From: Anaerovorax sp. IOR16
Lineage (GTDB): Bacteria > Bacillota > Clostridia > Peptostreptococcales > Anaerovoracaceae
Assembly: GCF_017168145.1 (NCBI RefSeq)
Contig: NZ_JADQTL010000010.1
Coordinates: 558,001-622,000, forward strand
DNA length: 64,000 nucleotides
Reading direction: 5' to 3'
In this document: piece after piece, positions 1-7,923 of the stretch
How positions within the stretch are numbered: the first letter of the stretch is position 1
How the letters are laid out: each line of letters begins with the position of its first letter
Made by a program: the position numbers and the translations under genes
Notes under the pieces: model-generated
Database searches by the model: none
Seen by the model: only the letters and a program-made list of their open reading frames with translations
What the model was told of the DNA's origin: nothing

Positions 1-1345
1 TAATATTGTTAATTTCCTTGGAAATGAGGGCTTCCCCTTTTAACTTAGTATCTTCCGATGCATAATCTTCAAGATATTCTTTTAAGGTCATAAGTGCGTT
101 TGGAAGACAACAATTAGCAATTTGTCCTGCCTTAACCAAGGTCATAAATCGATCTCCCGTACGACCTTCCCGATAGCATGCTGTACAAAAGCTTGGAATA
201 TAATCCATAGCCAAAAGCCAATTAACAATTTGGTCTAAGGTCCTTGTATCATTTAACTCAAATTGTGCAGAGTTATCTTCTTCTGCTTCTTTTTCTGCAT
301 AACCACCAACGCTGGTGCAAGAGCCGCCGCTGATTTGTGAGATTCCAAGATCCAAAACACGTCTTCTTGTTTCTTCGGTTTCTCTTGTTGAAATAATCAT
401 ACCGGTATATGGAACCGCTATGCGTAATACTGCAACAATTTTAGCAAAAATATCATCATTAATGGCATTCGTAAAGTTATCCGGATCGATGTCGTCTGCC
501 GGACGGATTCTTGGCACACTGATTGTGTGTGGACCAACTCCGAATGCAGCTTCTAGATGCTCTGCATGCATTAAAAGACCAATAAAGTCATAACGATATA
601 AGTTGAGCCCAAACAAAACACCGATCCCTACATCGTCAATGCCGGCTTCCATTGCACGATCCATTGCTTCTGTATGGTAGGCATAATCATGCTTTGGCCC
701 TGTCGGATGCAGCATTTCATAATTTTCCTTGTGGTAGGTTTCCTGAAATAAAATATAAGTACCAATGCCCACTTCTTTCAGCTTACGATAATTTTCAACG
801 GTAGTAGCGGCAATGTTAACATTGACTCTTCGGATTGCACCATTTTTATGATGAATGCTGTAGATGGTGTTAATGCTTTCCAATACATAATCAATCGGGT
901 TATTTATCGGGTCTTCACCCGTTTCAAGTGCAAGACGTTTATGTCCCATATCTTGTAAGGCACGAACCTCACGAGCAATTTCATCTTGCGTTAATTTTTT
1001 TCTGGAAATGTGTTTGTTCTGATGATGATAAGGGCAGTATACACATCCGTTTACACAGTAATTAGATAAATACAATGGTGCAAACATAACGATACGATTG
1101 CCATATAATTTTTGTTTGATTTCTTTAGCCAAAGCAAACATTTTTTCATTTTCTTCCTCAATCTCACATTCCAAAAGTACAGCGGCTTCACGATGAGTAA
1201 GCCCTTTACAATCTTTTGCTTTATTAATAAGAGAAGAAATCAGTTCCTTATTGTCTTTATTGGCTTTGGCGTATTCAATAGTAGAGAGAATTTCCTCATT
1301 ATTGATAAATTCTTCGGCCTTTTTTGAAGCTGGATTATAGCGCAT
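1..1345 (-). CDS. hydG: [FeFe] hydrogenase H-cluster maturase HydG (C-terminus beyond window edge)
   Basis: Radical SAM tyrosine lyase that makes the CO and cyanide ligands of the H-cluster. Read leftward from ATG at 1345 with the upstream AGAAAGGAAAC ribosome site. The N-terminal part holds the radical-SAM motif in NYCVNGCVYCPY (CX3CX2C), and near the window edge the C-terminal FCTACYREGRTG...NCCLPNAL segment supplies the second iron-sulfur cluster cysteines that separate HydG from its relative ThiH. About 448 codons are visible; the family is about 470 residues, so only the last residues are missing. The start overlaps the end of hydE by 11 bases, so the two are cotranscribed. Confidence 0.95.
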   Translation of the reverse strand, partial: MRYNPASKKAEEFINNEEILSTIEYAKANKDNKELISSLINKAKDCKGLTHREAAVLLECEIEEENEKMFALAKEIKQKLYGNRIVMFAPLYLSNYCVNGCVYCPYHHQNKHISRKKLTQDEIAREVRALQDMGHKRLALETGEDPINNPIDYVLESINTIYSIHHKNGAIRRVNVNIAATTVENYRKLKEVGIGTYILFQETYHKENYEMLHPTGPKHDYAYHTEAMDRAMEAGIDDVGIGVLFGLNLYRYDFIGLLMHAEHLEAAFGVGPHTISVPRIRPADDIDPDNFTNAINDDIFAKIVAVLRIAVPYTGMIISTRETEETRRRVLDLGISQISGGSCTSVGGYAEKEAEEDNSAQFELNDTRTLDQIVNWLLAMDYIPSFCTACYREGRTGDRFMTLVKAGQIANCCLPNALMTLKEYLEDYASEDTKLKGEALISKEINNI

Positions 1346-2477
1346 TTTGTTTCCTTTCTGGAGCATCGCCCCGATCTACAACTAAGATTCTATCTATGCT
1401 GTTCATACGATTGGTAAGACAGCCTTGACATTCTGCTGCTTCTTCTCCGGTACAGATTTTATTATCGTAAAGCATATATTTCTTACGAATGTTTACCGGA
1501 GATAAATTTGGCATAACCACATTGGCACCTGCTAAAATTCCGAGCTCACGGCCTTGTGGATGAATCGTTCCGAGTGCAGTGGTAGCAGGAAGAAGAACTT
1601 GCGGGAGCATCAATCGAAGAATACTAATTAAGCATAAGGTTCTCTGTAAGCTTCCGGCAGATTGATTTGCAAATGGAGTATCGTGATGCGGTAAAAATGG
1701 GCCAATGCCTACCATATGTGGCTGTAATTTATAAATGAATTGCAAGTCCTCAACCAGTGTTTGCGTGGTTTGGTAAGGAGAACCCACCATAAATCCAGTT
1801 CCGGTTTGAAATCCAATGTCCATTAAATCCAGCAAACATTGTTTTCTGCTTTCCAGTTTTTGCTCTGAAGGGTGCAGCTTACTATAGTGTTCCTTATTTG
1901 CCGTTTCATGTCTTAAAAGATATCGATCTGCACCCGCTTCAAAATAAGAACGGAAGCTTTCTTTACTCTTTTCTCCCAAGGAGAGCGTTAAAGCACAATC
2001 CGGGTATTTGGATTTAATTGTAGAAATGAGATCAATTAAAATCGCATCAGTATAATAAGGGTCTTCGCCTCCCTGAAGTACAAAGGTTCGAAAACCGAGC
2101 GCGTGGCCTTGCTTACAGCATTCCAATATCGATTCTTTCTTTAATCGGTAGCGTGAGGTATTGCAATTACTTTTACGAATGCCACAATAATAACAGTCAT
2201 TCTTACAATAATTTGTGAACTCAATTAATCCACGCATGTAAATATGATTTTGAAACTGGGATAAGGTTACTTCTCTTGCTTTTTCAAACAGATAAGAGGA
2301 GAGTTCTTTCGAAAGGTTTGATTTTTCATTTTCTATGGAATCCTCCTTTTCTTCTAGTAACGATTTCTGGCTTATTGGCGATGCAGTTTCAATTAAGGAA
2401 AAAAGACAAGAATCGTCTAATGTTTTTTCTTTTAACAGTGTATCAATCAACTGTTTTCCTTGTATTAAATTTATCAT
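1335..2477 (-). CDS. hydE: [FeFe] hydrogenase H-cluster maturase HydE
   Basis: Radical SAM enzyme of about 380 residues that works with HydG and HydF in building the 2Fe subcluster. The signature CX3CX2C is in NYCKNDCYYCGIRKS around residue 90, followed by the GGEDP glycine-rich SAM-binding motif. The C-terminal half has the conserved FLPHHDTPF segment of the BioB/HydE barrel. It sits between the small TM1266-type regulator (4-base overlap) and hydG (11-base overlap), a classic hydrogenase maturation operon. HydF and the hydrogenase itself are not in the window. Confidence 0.94.
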   Translation of the reverse strand: MINLIQGKQLIDTLLKEKTLDDSCLFSLIETASPISQKSLLEEKEDSIENEKSNLSKELSSYLFEKAREVTLSQFQNHIYMRGLIEFTNYCKNDCYYCGIRKSNCNTSRYRLKKESILECCKQGHALGFRTFVLQGGEDPYYTDAILIDLISTIKSKYPDCALTLSLGEKSKESFRSYFEAGADRYLLRHETANKEHYSKLHPSEQKLESRKQCLLDLMDIGFQTGTGFMVGSPYQTTQTLVEDLQFIYKLQPHMVGIGPFLPHHDTPFANQSAGSLQRTLCLISILRLMLPQVLLPATTALGTIHPQGRELGILAGANVVMPNLSPVNIRKKYMLYDNKICTGEEAAECQGCLTNRMNSIDRILVVDRGDAPERKQNAL

Positions 2478-2728
2478 TCGTTTGGCACCTTTGAGTATAC
2501 GGTTTTTGTGCTGACATGAGGGAGCATTCCGATTTTCCCTGAAAGCGCACTGATGACATCGTTTGGAGCATCCATGATGACACTGATTACTGAGACATGG
2601 CGTTTAGGATAAGGTATTCCCATTCGACCAACAATATAGTCACCATATTCGTGAAGGAGTGCATTCATTTTCTCCACAGAATCCTTCTCTTCGACGATGA
2701 TTCCAATTACTGCCATTCTAGTTTCCAT
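2474..2728 (-). CDS. TM1266-family iron-only hydrogenase system regulator
   Basis: Small 84-residue ACT-like (ferredoxin-fold, NikR C-terminal-like) protein, the family annotated as putative regulator of [FeFe] hydrogenase systems and routinely encoded beside hydE/hydG/hydF. The N-terminal MAVIGIIVEEKDSVEKMN strand-helix and the VSVISVIMDAP and DVISALSGKIGMLPHV segments match the family. It lacks an obvious DNA-binding domain, so it may sense a ligand rather than bind DNA alone. First gene of the leftward operon; the stop overlaps the hydE start. Its AGAAAGGATTG ribosome site precedes ATG at 2728. Confidence 0.88.
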   Translation of the reverse strand: METRMAVIGIIVEEKDSVEKMNALLHEYGDYIVGRMGIPYPKRHVSVISVIMDAPNDVISALSGKIGMLPHVSTKTVYSKVPNE

Positions 2729-2834
2729 AAAACAATCCTTTCTCTTTTTTATGTTTGCTTTAGTATTTGTAAAAAGGGTTTTTTTATTAAATCGATCCTT
2801 TTATCTATTCAAATTATAAACGGAATTAAGCAAT

Positions 2835-2872
2835 AAAAAATTCCCTATACCCAGAGGTACAAGGAATTTTGC
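2835..2872 (-). terminator. Intrinsic terminator in the leader of the hyd operon
   Basis: On the minus strand an AAAATTCC/GGAATTTT stem (2863-2870 with 2837-2844) is followed by a T-run. It lies upstream of the TM1266-type gene, not after a leftward gene, because the gene to its right runs the other way. It therefore sits in the 5' leader of the operon and could act as an attenuator. Confidence 0.6.
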
Positions 2873-3022
2873 AATCAAAAATAAATGACAAATATAACAT
2901 GCTTGGTATTTACAAAATTTTTGTAAATCAAAACATTGAAAATACAGTTAAAAAGTCACTCTCTTTTTTCGCCTTCCTACTCGGGACGAACCCTTGTACA
3001 CTCAGAACGATTTTATGATTAA

Positions 3023-3051
3023 AGAGTAACATAGGAAAAAAAGAAGTACAA
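3023..3051 (-). promoter_or_regulatory. Candidate promoter of the hyd operon
   Basis: Minus strand TTGTAC (3051-3046), a 17-base spacer, then TACTCT (3028-3023). Start would fall near 3016, giving a leader of about 290 nt before the regulator gene. The -10 box is a fair rather than strong match. The -35 overlaps one copy of an 8-mer, ccttgtac, that recurs in the leader. Confidence 0.45.
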
Positions 3052-3169
3052 GGCTTAAATTTTGATTTTTTATAATTTTATAGAAAAATTAATCGAAAAA
3101 AATGGGTATTAAATTTCATTTATGGTAAGATAGAAAATAAATATATAAATTTATAGAGAGGAAATTCTG

Positions 3170-3874
3170 ATGAAGCTAATCATAACTGCTGGAGGAACCA
3201 CTGAACGAATTGACGATGTGCGTTCCATTACAAATACATCGACTGGTAGACTAGGAAATGCTATCGGCACTACGATTTTAAAAAATTATGGAGAAAATAT
3301 AGAAACGTTATATTATTTACATGGACTTCGTGCAGTTCCTCCAATTGGTGATAATGTGGTACCCATTCCAATCGGTGGTGTAGCGGATCTTGAAAAAAAT
3401 TTAAAAAAGCTTCTTGAAACAGAAGCCATTGACGGTGTAATCCATTCCATGGCAGTAAGTGATTATACGGTGAAAGAAGTAACGACGACAGAATCATTCA
3501 GAGAAGGAAAAACATTAGATAGCAGTAAAAAAATAAGCTCGGACATTGAAGACCTTGTTATTGTAATGAAAAAAACACCAAAAGTTATTAATTCGATAAA
3601 AAAATGGAGCCCGAATACAATTTTAATTGGATTTAAGCTTTTAAGTGATGTGACGAGAGAGGAATTGATTGATGTAGGTCATCATTTACTTAAGAAAAAT
3701 GAATGTACATTTGTTTTGGCAAATGATTTAAAAGAAATAAATGCAAATGGACATGCTGGTTATTTGATTCATGAAGATAAAAGTTATGATTCCATGACAA
3801 CAAGAGAAGAAATTGCAGAAACAATCAGCATACGATTGCTTGAGGAATTGAAAGAAAACGAAGCAAGATCGTAA
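3170..3874 (+). CDS. coaB: Phosphopantothenate-cysteine ligase CoaB (monofunctional)
   Basis: Joins 4'-phosphopantothenate with cysteine in coenzyme A synthesis. The 234-residue protein begins with the Rossmann-like TAGGTTERIDDVRSITNTSTG motif and has the KKISSD motif near residue 125 and a late FKLLSD core strand. Most bacteria fuse this domain behind CoaC; here, as in streptococci and some Clostridia, it is a separate gene placed before coaC. Ribosome site AGAGAGGAAATTCTG precedes the ATG. The next gene starts 14 bases downstream, so the pair is one operon. Confidence 0.93.
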   Translation: MKLIITAGGTTERIDDVRSITNTSTGRLGNAIGTTILKNYGENIETLYYLHGLRAVPPIGDNVVPIPIGGVADLEKNLKKLLETEAIDGVIHSMAVSDYTVKEVTTTESFREGKTLDSSKKISSDIEDLVIVMKKTPKVINSIKKWSPNTILIGFKLLSDVTREELIDVGHHLLKKNECTFVLANDLKEINANGHAGYLIHEDKSYDSMTTREEIAETISIRLLEELKENEARS

Positions 3875-3888
3875 AGAGGGGGAGAATA

Positions 3889-4431
3889 ATGAAGCATGTA
3901 CTTTTGGGAGTTACCGGAAGCATTGCCGCGTATAAGGCTGCGGATATTGCTAACCAGTTAACAAAATATGGGTACAGTGTAGACGTAATTATGACGGAAA
4001 GTGCAATGAAGTTTATTACTCCATTGACGTTTCAATCATTGACGAAAAGAAAGGTTTACACTGATATGTTCGAAGAAATTGTGCCGAGTGAAATTAAGCA
4101 CATTTCTCTTGCAAAAAAAGCGGATGTATGCATTATTGCACCTGCATCTGCAAATATGATTGGGAAACTTGCCGGGGGCATTGCCGATGATTTTCTTTCT
4201 ACCGTAATTATGGCAGTGAAGAACAAGCCGATTCTTCTTGCTCCTGCTATGAACACGAATATGTATGAGAATCCGATTGTACAGGATAACATTCAGAAGC
4301 TGCAACGGTTTGGTTACGGATTTATTGAACCAAAGGAAGCACTTTTGGCTTGCGGTGATTTAGGAAAAGGTGCTATGGCGGATGTAAGTACTATTGTAGA
4401 AGCTGTAAAAAACGAGATTTCTGAAAAATAA
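3889..4431 (+). CDS. coaC: Phosphopantothenoylcysteine decarboxylase CoaC (monofunctional flavoprotein)
   Basis: FMN-dependent decarboxylation of phosphopantothenoylcysteine to 4'-phosphopantetheine. The 180-residue protein shows the GVTGSIAAYKAADI flavin-binding start, the IKHISLAKKAD segment containing the catalytic histidine, the ASANMIGKLAGGIADD motif, PAMNTNMY, and the flexible LACGDLGKGAMAD loop with the substrate-clamping cysteine. Length matches free-standing HFCD-family enzymes. It follows coaB with a GAGGGGGAG ribosome site and is closed by a strong intrinsic terminator. Confidence 0.94.
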   Translation: MKHVLLGVTGSIAAYKAADIANQLTKYGYSVDVIMTESAMKFITPLTFQSLTKRKVYTDMFEEIVPSEIKHISLAKKADVCIIAPASANMIGKLAGGIADDFLSTVIMAVKNKPILLAPAMNTNMYENPIVQDNIQKLQRFGYGFIEPKEALLACGDLGKGAMADVSTIVEAVKNEISEK

Positions 4432-4434
4432 AAG

Positions 4435-4478
4435 AAAAAATCTTGCAAAGAATGATTCATTCGATGCAAGATTTTTTT
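4435..4478 (+). terminator. Intrinsic terminator of coaBC
   Basis: AAAAAATCTTGCA pairs perfectly with TGCAAGATTTTTT around a 17-base loop, ending in seven T. The A-rich 5' arm makes it usable from both strands. Confidence 0.85.
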
Positions 4479-4505
4479 ACGATTTCCTACCTTTTATAAA
4501 AACAT

Positions 4506-4808
4506 TTAATTATTCGAAGCTGGTTTTATTTTAACGCCGGTGATATTACACACCTCACTTGCCGTCAATCCAAACCGAATTAGTTTTTCTGCCATCTCTT
4601 CTCTTAATTGTACACTGGCTTTATCAGCACCTTGCTTAATACCTTGATACAATCCCATTTCGATACCATCTTTTAATCCTTGGTCATACTCCGTATTCAT
4701 TAGAAAGTTTTGACGCAAGAAATAGATTTTATCTTGGCCCACTATCCTTAAAGCAGCTTCTTGTTTTTCTTCACATAGATTTTTAAAATATTTAATCATA
4801 CTCATCAT
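4506..4808 (-). pseudogene. C-terminal remnant of a PD-(D/E)XK (Rpn/YhgA-like) transposase-nuclease
   Basis: A 100-residue reading frame with an AAAGGAG ribosome site. It carries the tail typical of recombination-promoting nucleases: an EYDQGLKDGIEMGLYQGIKQG helix of repeated glycine-glutamine spacing and a last LIRFGLTASEVCNITGV element. The N-terminal nuclease domain (about 200 residues in intact proteins) is missing, so this is most likely a decayed copy whose tail kept a start codon. Confidence 0.6.
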
Positions 4809-4888
4809 CTTTATTCTCCTTTATATTCAATTTATATTTAATTAGATTTTTATTGTTATAAGAATTATCGTTTACAAAATTACATCAT

Positions 4889-4969
4889 TTAGATAAATCC
4901 TTCCCCCTCTGGATTGCCTTGAGAAACTGAGATAGGAATTACAATGATCTTTTTTAAAAACCAGTGCAT
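4889..4969 (-). CDS. Possible 26-residue micro-ORF downstream of a cobalamin riboswitch
   Basis: Leftward ATG at 4969 is preceded by a good AAAGGAGG site at spacing 6. The peptide begins MHWFLKKIIVIPISV and ends GEGFI. I recognise no family. It lies beyond two hairpins that follow the leftward cobalamin riboswitch. It could be the decayed start of the original riboswitch-controlled gene, a leader peptide, or chance. Low confidence that it is made. Confidence 0.3.
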   Translation of the reverse strand: MHWFLKKIIVIPISVSQGNPEGEGFI

Positions 4970-4990
4970 ATAAGCCTCCTTTCTACAATA

Positions 4991-5016
4991 TAAAAGCTAT
5001 GATCAATGATCACAGC
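4991..5016 (-). terminator. Hairpin with T-run (second after the riboswitch)
   Basis: Minus strand GCTGTGATC and GATCATAGC pair over a 3-base loop and are followed by TTTTATA. It lies about 60 bases downstream of a stronger terminator and just before the micro-ORF ribosome site. Confidence 0.5.
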
Positions 5017-5076
5017 CCGTTTTTTCTGTAATACTTCTTCTTCTTGTTTTATACCCTGAAATCGCGTATTTACACC

Positions 5077-5110
5077 ATAAAAAACTGTAGCTATGAAAAA
5101 TAGCTACAGT
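5077..5110 (-). terminator. Intrinsic terminator, expression platform of the cobalamin riboswitch
   Basis: Minus strand ACTGTAGCTA and TAGCTACAGT form a perfect 10-bp stem with a 7-base loop followed by TTTTTT. It lies about 80 bases past the end of the aptamer, the expected place for a B12-responsive transcription terminator. Confidence 0.75.
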
Positions 5111-5189
5111 CCGTATTTACTGTCTATGTAATAAGTAAAAATTTACTTAACAACTACCGAATTTCCCGTCAGGTTGTTTTCTTTATTTT

Positions 5190-5368
5190 ATGCAGGTCTT
5201 CTGGCTTATGAATCATTGTCTTTTTCCTCCTTCCCAAAGCATATGCTTCAGTGGATGAACTGCAACTGCAGAATATGGAAAAGACTCCTCATATACAGCG
5301 GCGGGACCGCACAGGATTGACACCTGTTTCCCTCTTAGCCGATTTCAGCGACTGCTTCATCGGAACAT
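5190..5368 (-). ncRNA. Cobalamin (B12) riboswitch, leftward
   Basis: The minus strand contains the B12-element landmarks in order: GGAAACAGGTG, the B12-box core GCGGTCCCGCCGCTGTA, and the closing AAGCCAGAAGACCTGC. These are the conserved parts of the adenosylcobalamin-type aptamer, about 180 nt long here. The next leftward genes are only a 26-codon ORF and a transposase remnant, so the regulated gene appears lost; the rightward cobalamin riboswitch at 60257 shares the fold but not the position. Confidence 0.92.
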
Positions 5369-5436
5369 AAAATAGTTATTAAACTGTTAAATTTATACTA
5401 TCAGTTTTTTCAAATTGCGTCAAGACTGTTTTTTAC

Positions 5437-6555
5437 TCATAAAACTTTAGCAATGTTTCTTAAAATATCTTCAAGTGGCATAATTCCCATATTATGAATA
5501 AACATAACTTTATTTCCTTTACAGCAAGCCACAGTAATCATTCCACTTACTTGATAAGCGTAAACAGCATCCAACCCTAAATAATCTATTTTTTTAAGAT
5601 TTTTTTTATTTATGGAAGTAAAATTATTTATGGGCAGTTCTTTGGATAGTGGCTCAGCCAATTTTTCAACAGTGACTTCATAGTATCGGATAGTCATAGA
5701 ATTAAACTGATTTTTTTGGACAGCATAGTATTGGTTTGGAGCCAGTAGAGTATGCTTTACCTCCGCGTAATGATCTTCATTTGCGATGCCCTGAGATAAC
5801 TTAGCAGGGTCTTCTGCTTGTTTCGTATCTTCAAGGAGCACAATCGGCATTTCTTTTTGCAGCTCACTGATAGAAATTCTCTCCGTATCAGAATAGATGC
5901 TTTTTATTAAAAAAATAACAGATAAAAGACAGATTGCTATTATAAAGTTTTGTAAGATATTTGATTTTTTTGAACGTTTACAGAAAAAATAGTTTTCCTG
6001 CTTTAAAAAACATTTTTTAGTCTGTATGATTACTTTGTACTCTCTTATGGCATCAAGCATCGTAGCGATAAAAATGAGCCCGATTAAAACATACCATATT
6101 GTAGAAATTTCCATAATAGTTTGTAATAAATTATCTCGATTCATGATTATTTTTAAGGCAATCGGAATAACTGCAATTAAGGTGACGGAAAGTCGTTTTA
6201 ACATTTGTATAGCTATCCATTTTTTTAGAAACAGTAATGTATCTTTATTTAATCTGGGTGTGATATGGGTATAGATTCCTTGAATATAAAATATGTAATA
6301 TTCATTACAGCTTCCTACAAAAGTAAAGCCTTGCTGCTCAATTTGTTTTATTTGCTTTACTGCATTTTTTTCATTTAAAATAAGAATTTTATATTTAATT
6401 TGTGCAGGAGAACCTTCTTGAAAATAAGCCGTCGTTTCATCAAAAGATTTAAGGAGAAGTCCTTTTTCTGCTTGATCATTCAACCATAATTCATTTTCAT
6501 GCAGTAGATAGATCTTAGAAACCCATTTTTTTTGCTTTTTTTCTTGCTCAATCAT
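5437..6555 (-). CDS. DUF2812-domain membrane protein
   Basis: Protein of 372 residues. The first about 100 residues match the DUF2812 pattern (KWVSKIYLLHENELWLNDQA near the start, then a GFTFVGSCNEYYIFYI segment). Three hydrophobic stretches around residues 115-135, 148-165 and 205-222 predict membrane segments; the C-terminal 140 residues are probably extracytoplasmic. DUF2812 proteins usually follow a PadR-type repressor; none is present, and the prophage lies directly upstream. Function unknown. It ends just before the cobalamin riboswitch and is separate from it. Confidence 0.75.
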   Translation of the reverse strand: MIEQEKKQKKWVSKIYLLHENELWLNDQAEKGLLLKSFDETTAYFQEGSPAQIKYKILILNEKNAVKQIKQIEQQGFTFVGSCNEYYIFYIQGIYTHITPRLNKDTLLFLKKWIAIQMLKRLSVTLIAVIPIALKIIMNRDNLLQTIMEISTIWYVLIGLIFIATMLDAIREYKVIIQTKKCFLKQENYFFCKRSKKSNILQNFIIAICLLSVIFLIKSIYSDTERISISELQKEMPIVLLEDTKQAEDPAKLSQGIANEDHYAEVKHTLLAPNQYYAVQKNQFNSMTIRYYEVTVEKLAEPLSKELPINNFTSINKKNLKKIDYLGLDAVYAYQVSGMITVACCKGNKVMFIHNMGIMPLEDILRNIAKVL

Positions 6556-6634
6556 AGTAATCTCTCCAAATTTAAAAATAACAGAAACTGTTACCCAAAG
6601 TAGATATAAATAAAATTTATGAAAAGAAAGTAAA

Positions 6635-6686
6635 AAATAAAAGACGCTAGTTACTATTCTTATGGAATACCAACTAGCGTTTTCTT
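6635..6686 (-). terminator. Original terminator of the interrupted tRNA-Pro gene, usable on both strands
   Basis: ACGCTAGTT (6644-6652) pairs with AACTAGCGT (6672-6680), with T-runs on either strand. It borders attL. If the prophage is excised in silico it falls directly after the tRNA-Pro 3' end, which makes it the ancestral tRNA terminator. Confidence 0.7.
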
Positions 6687-6715
6687 ATGGTCGAGGCAGC
6701 AGGATTCGAACCTGT
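6687..6715. repeat. attL: 29-bp repeat of the tRNA-Pro 3' end
   Basis: Identical to 46254-46282. It holds the T-loop to CCA part of the tRNA (minus strand). The copy is a fragment: the rest of the tRNA is absent here. The integrase stop is 38 bases away. Confidence 0.95.
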
Positions 6716-6752
6716 TATTAAAATTACAAGAGCGTTGAAATTACTATACACT

Positions 6753-7802
6753 CTATTCGTCGTGTTGCATTTCGTGTTGTATTTTTTCAAAATGCTGCAA
6801 CGCTACATCGGTAAATTTAGTCTCTTTATCACTCATTGTATGCTGGTAAACTCGTTTCAAAGTATCGTTTGTGTTCCATCCTCCTTGCCGCATGACGTAC
6901 TGATCAGGTACGTTAAGAGCATGTAATATTGACGCATAATAATGTCTCAAATCGTGGAATCTAAAATGCGGTATACCATTGTTTTTCAAAATCCTTGAAA
7001 ATCGCTTTGAAATCATATTGGGATTTAATTCGGTTATCTTTCCCTCGGTCGGTAACTTCTTAATCACAAATTCCGGTAATACAATATCTCTGTCACCAGC
7101 ATAAGACTTTGTATATTTTAGTACCCAATTCTTATTTTCGTCTTGTACGAGTGCCTTTCTTACTTTTACGGTGTTCTTAACAATACCATCGGCATACAAG
7201 GCACAAATCTCACTTCTACGCAACGAACCGAACGCTGATAGTATAATGGGTATCTCCATGCAAGTTTCTTTCACAGAATCAATTAATTTCGTTATATCAC
7301 CATCTGTTGGTACATACAATCTACTCTTCTGTTTTTTAGGTAAAGTGACATCGAGTTGCATTGGACAGTATGTGTTAATTGCAGCTGTTAATAAAGCATA
7401 TATATTTGATACAGTCTTTGGGGATAATGGTTTTTTAGTTTTAACTGATATTCGTTTTGAAATATCATTTATCGCTTTTTGGATTGAGATGGTATCAAGT
7501 TTGTTTAGTTTAATATTCTCTATTTCTTTAAAATCTCTTTTACGGCTCCTTTTATACTCTGCTATTGTATCAGGTGCAAGTATCCCATCTTTGCTTGATA
7601 TATAAGAGTCAATCGCTTCTCCTACCGTCATATTGGATGGCTTTCGTTTACCTTTCTTATTTCGTGCGAATTGGGATGCCAAATATTCTGCTTCTGTTTT
7701 TTCGTTGTCAGTAAACGATTCGTATATTCTTTTGCCGTTTTCGGTATGGCTATATACCTGAACCCTCCAAGATCCTGACGGCAATTTTTTAGCTTTTGCC
7801 AT
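6753..7802 (-). CDS. int: Phage tyrosine integrase
   Basis: Site-specific recombinase acting at the flanking att sites. Start set at ATG 7802 (MAKAKKLPSGSW) because GGAGG lies directly upstream; a longer reading to 7871 has no such site. The 349-residue protein has an AP2-like arm-binding N-terminus, a SAM-like core-binding domain (about 60-150), and a catalytic domain with R in GSLRRSEICALYA, the RFHDLRHYYAS box, and the nucleophile tyrosine in VYQHTMSD. It is the leftmost prophage gene, transcribed towards attL. Confidence 0.95.
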   Translation of the reverse strand: MAKAKKLPSGSWRVQVYSHTENGKRIYESFTDNEKTEAEYLASQFARNKKGKRKPSNMTVGEAIDSYISSKDGILAPDTIAEYKRSRKRDFKEIENIKLNKLDTISIQKAINDISKRISVKTKKPLSPKTVSNIYALLTAAINTYCPMQLDVTLPKKQKSRLYVPTDGDITKLIDSVKETCMEIPIILSAFGSLRRSEICALYADGIVKNTVKVRKALVQDENKNWVLKYTKSYAGDRDIVLPEFVIKKLPTEGKITELNPNMISKRFSRILKNNGIPHFRFHDLRHYYASILHALNVPDQYVMRQGGWNTNDTLKRVYQHTMSDKETKFTDVALQHFEKIQHEMQHDE

Positions 7803-7890
7803 TTTTAATACCTCCTTGAAATATAGAGGCTGAATGTGATACAATCCAATTGATGAGTTAGGTTGTTCCATACAGCCTTTCTAGAACATT

Positions 7891-7920
7891 CGCTCCGGTG
7901 GCCGCCGGGGCGTTTTGTTT
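7891..7920 (+). terminator. G+C-rich hairpin, rightward terminator
   Basis: CGCTCCGG pairs with CCGGGGCG over a 6-base loop, followed on the plus strand by TTTTGTTTAT. It sits between the integrase and nuclease genes, which both run leftward, so it would stop transcription entering from the left. Its base composition is unlike the surroundings. Confidence 0.5.
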
Positions 7921-7923
7921 ATA

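Noticed and set aside
5190-6555. DUF2812 gene under control of the cobalamin riboswitch
   Set aside because: The gene ends upstream of the riboswitch on the same strand, so it cannot be regulated by it.
6687-6926. Open frame starting in attL
   Set aside because: Runs antisense to the integrase end and the att repeat; no ribosome site.
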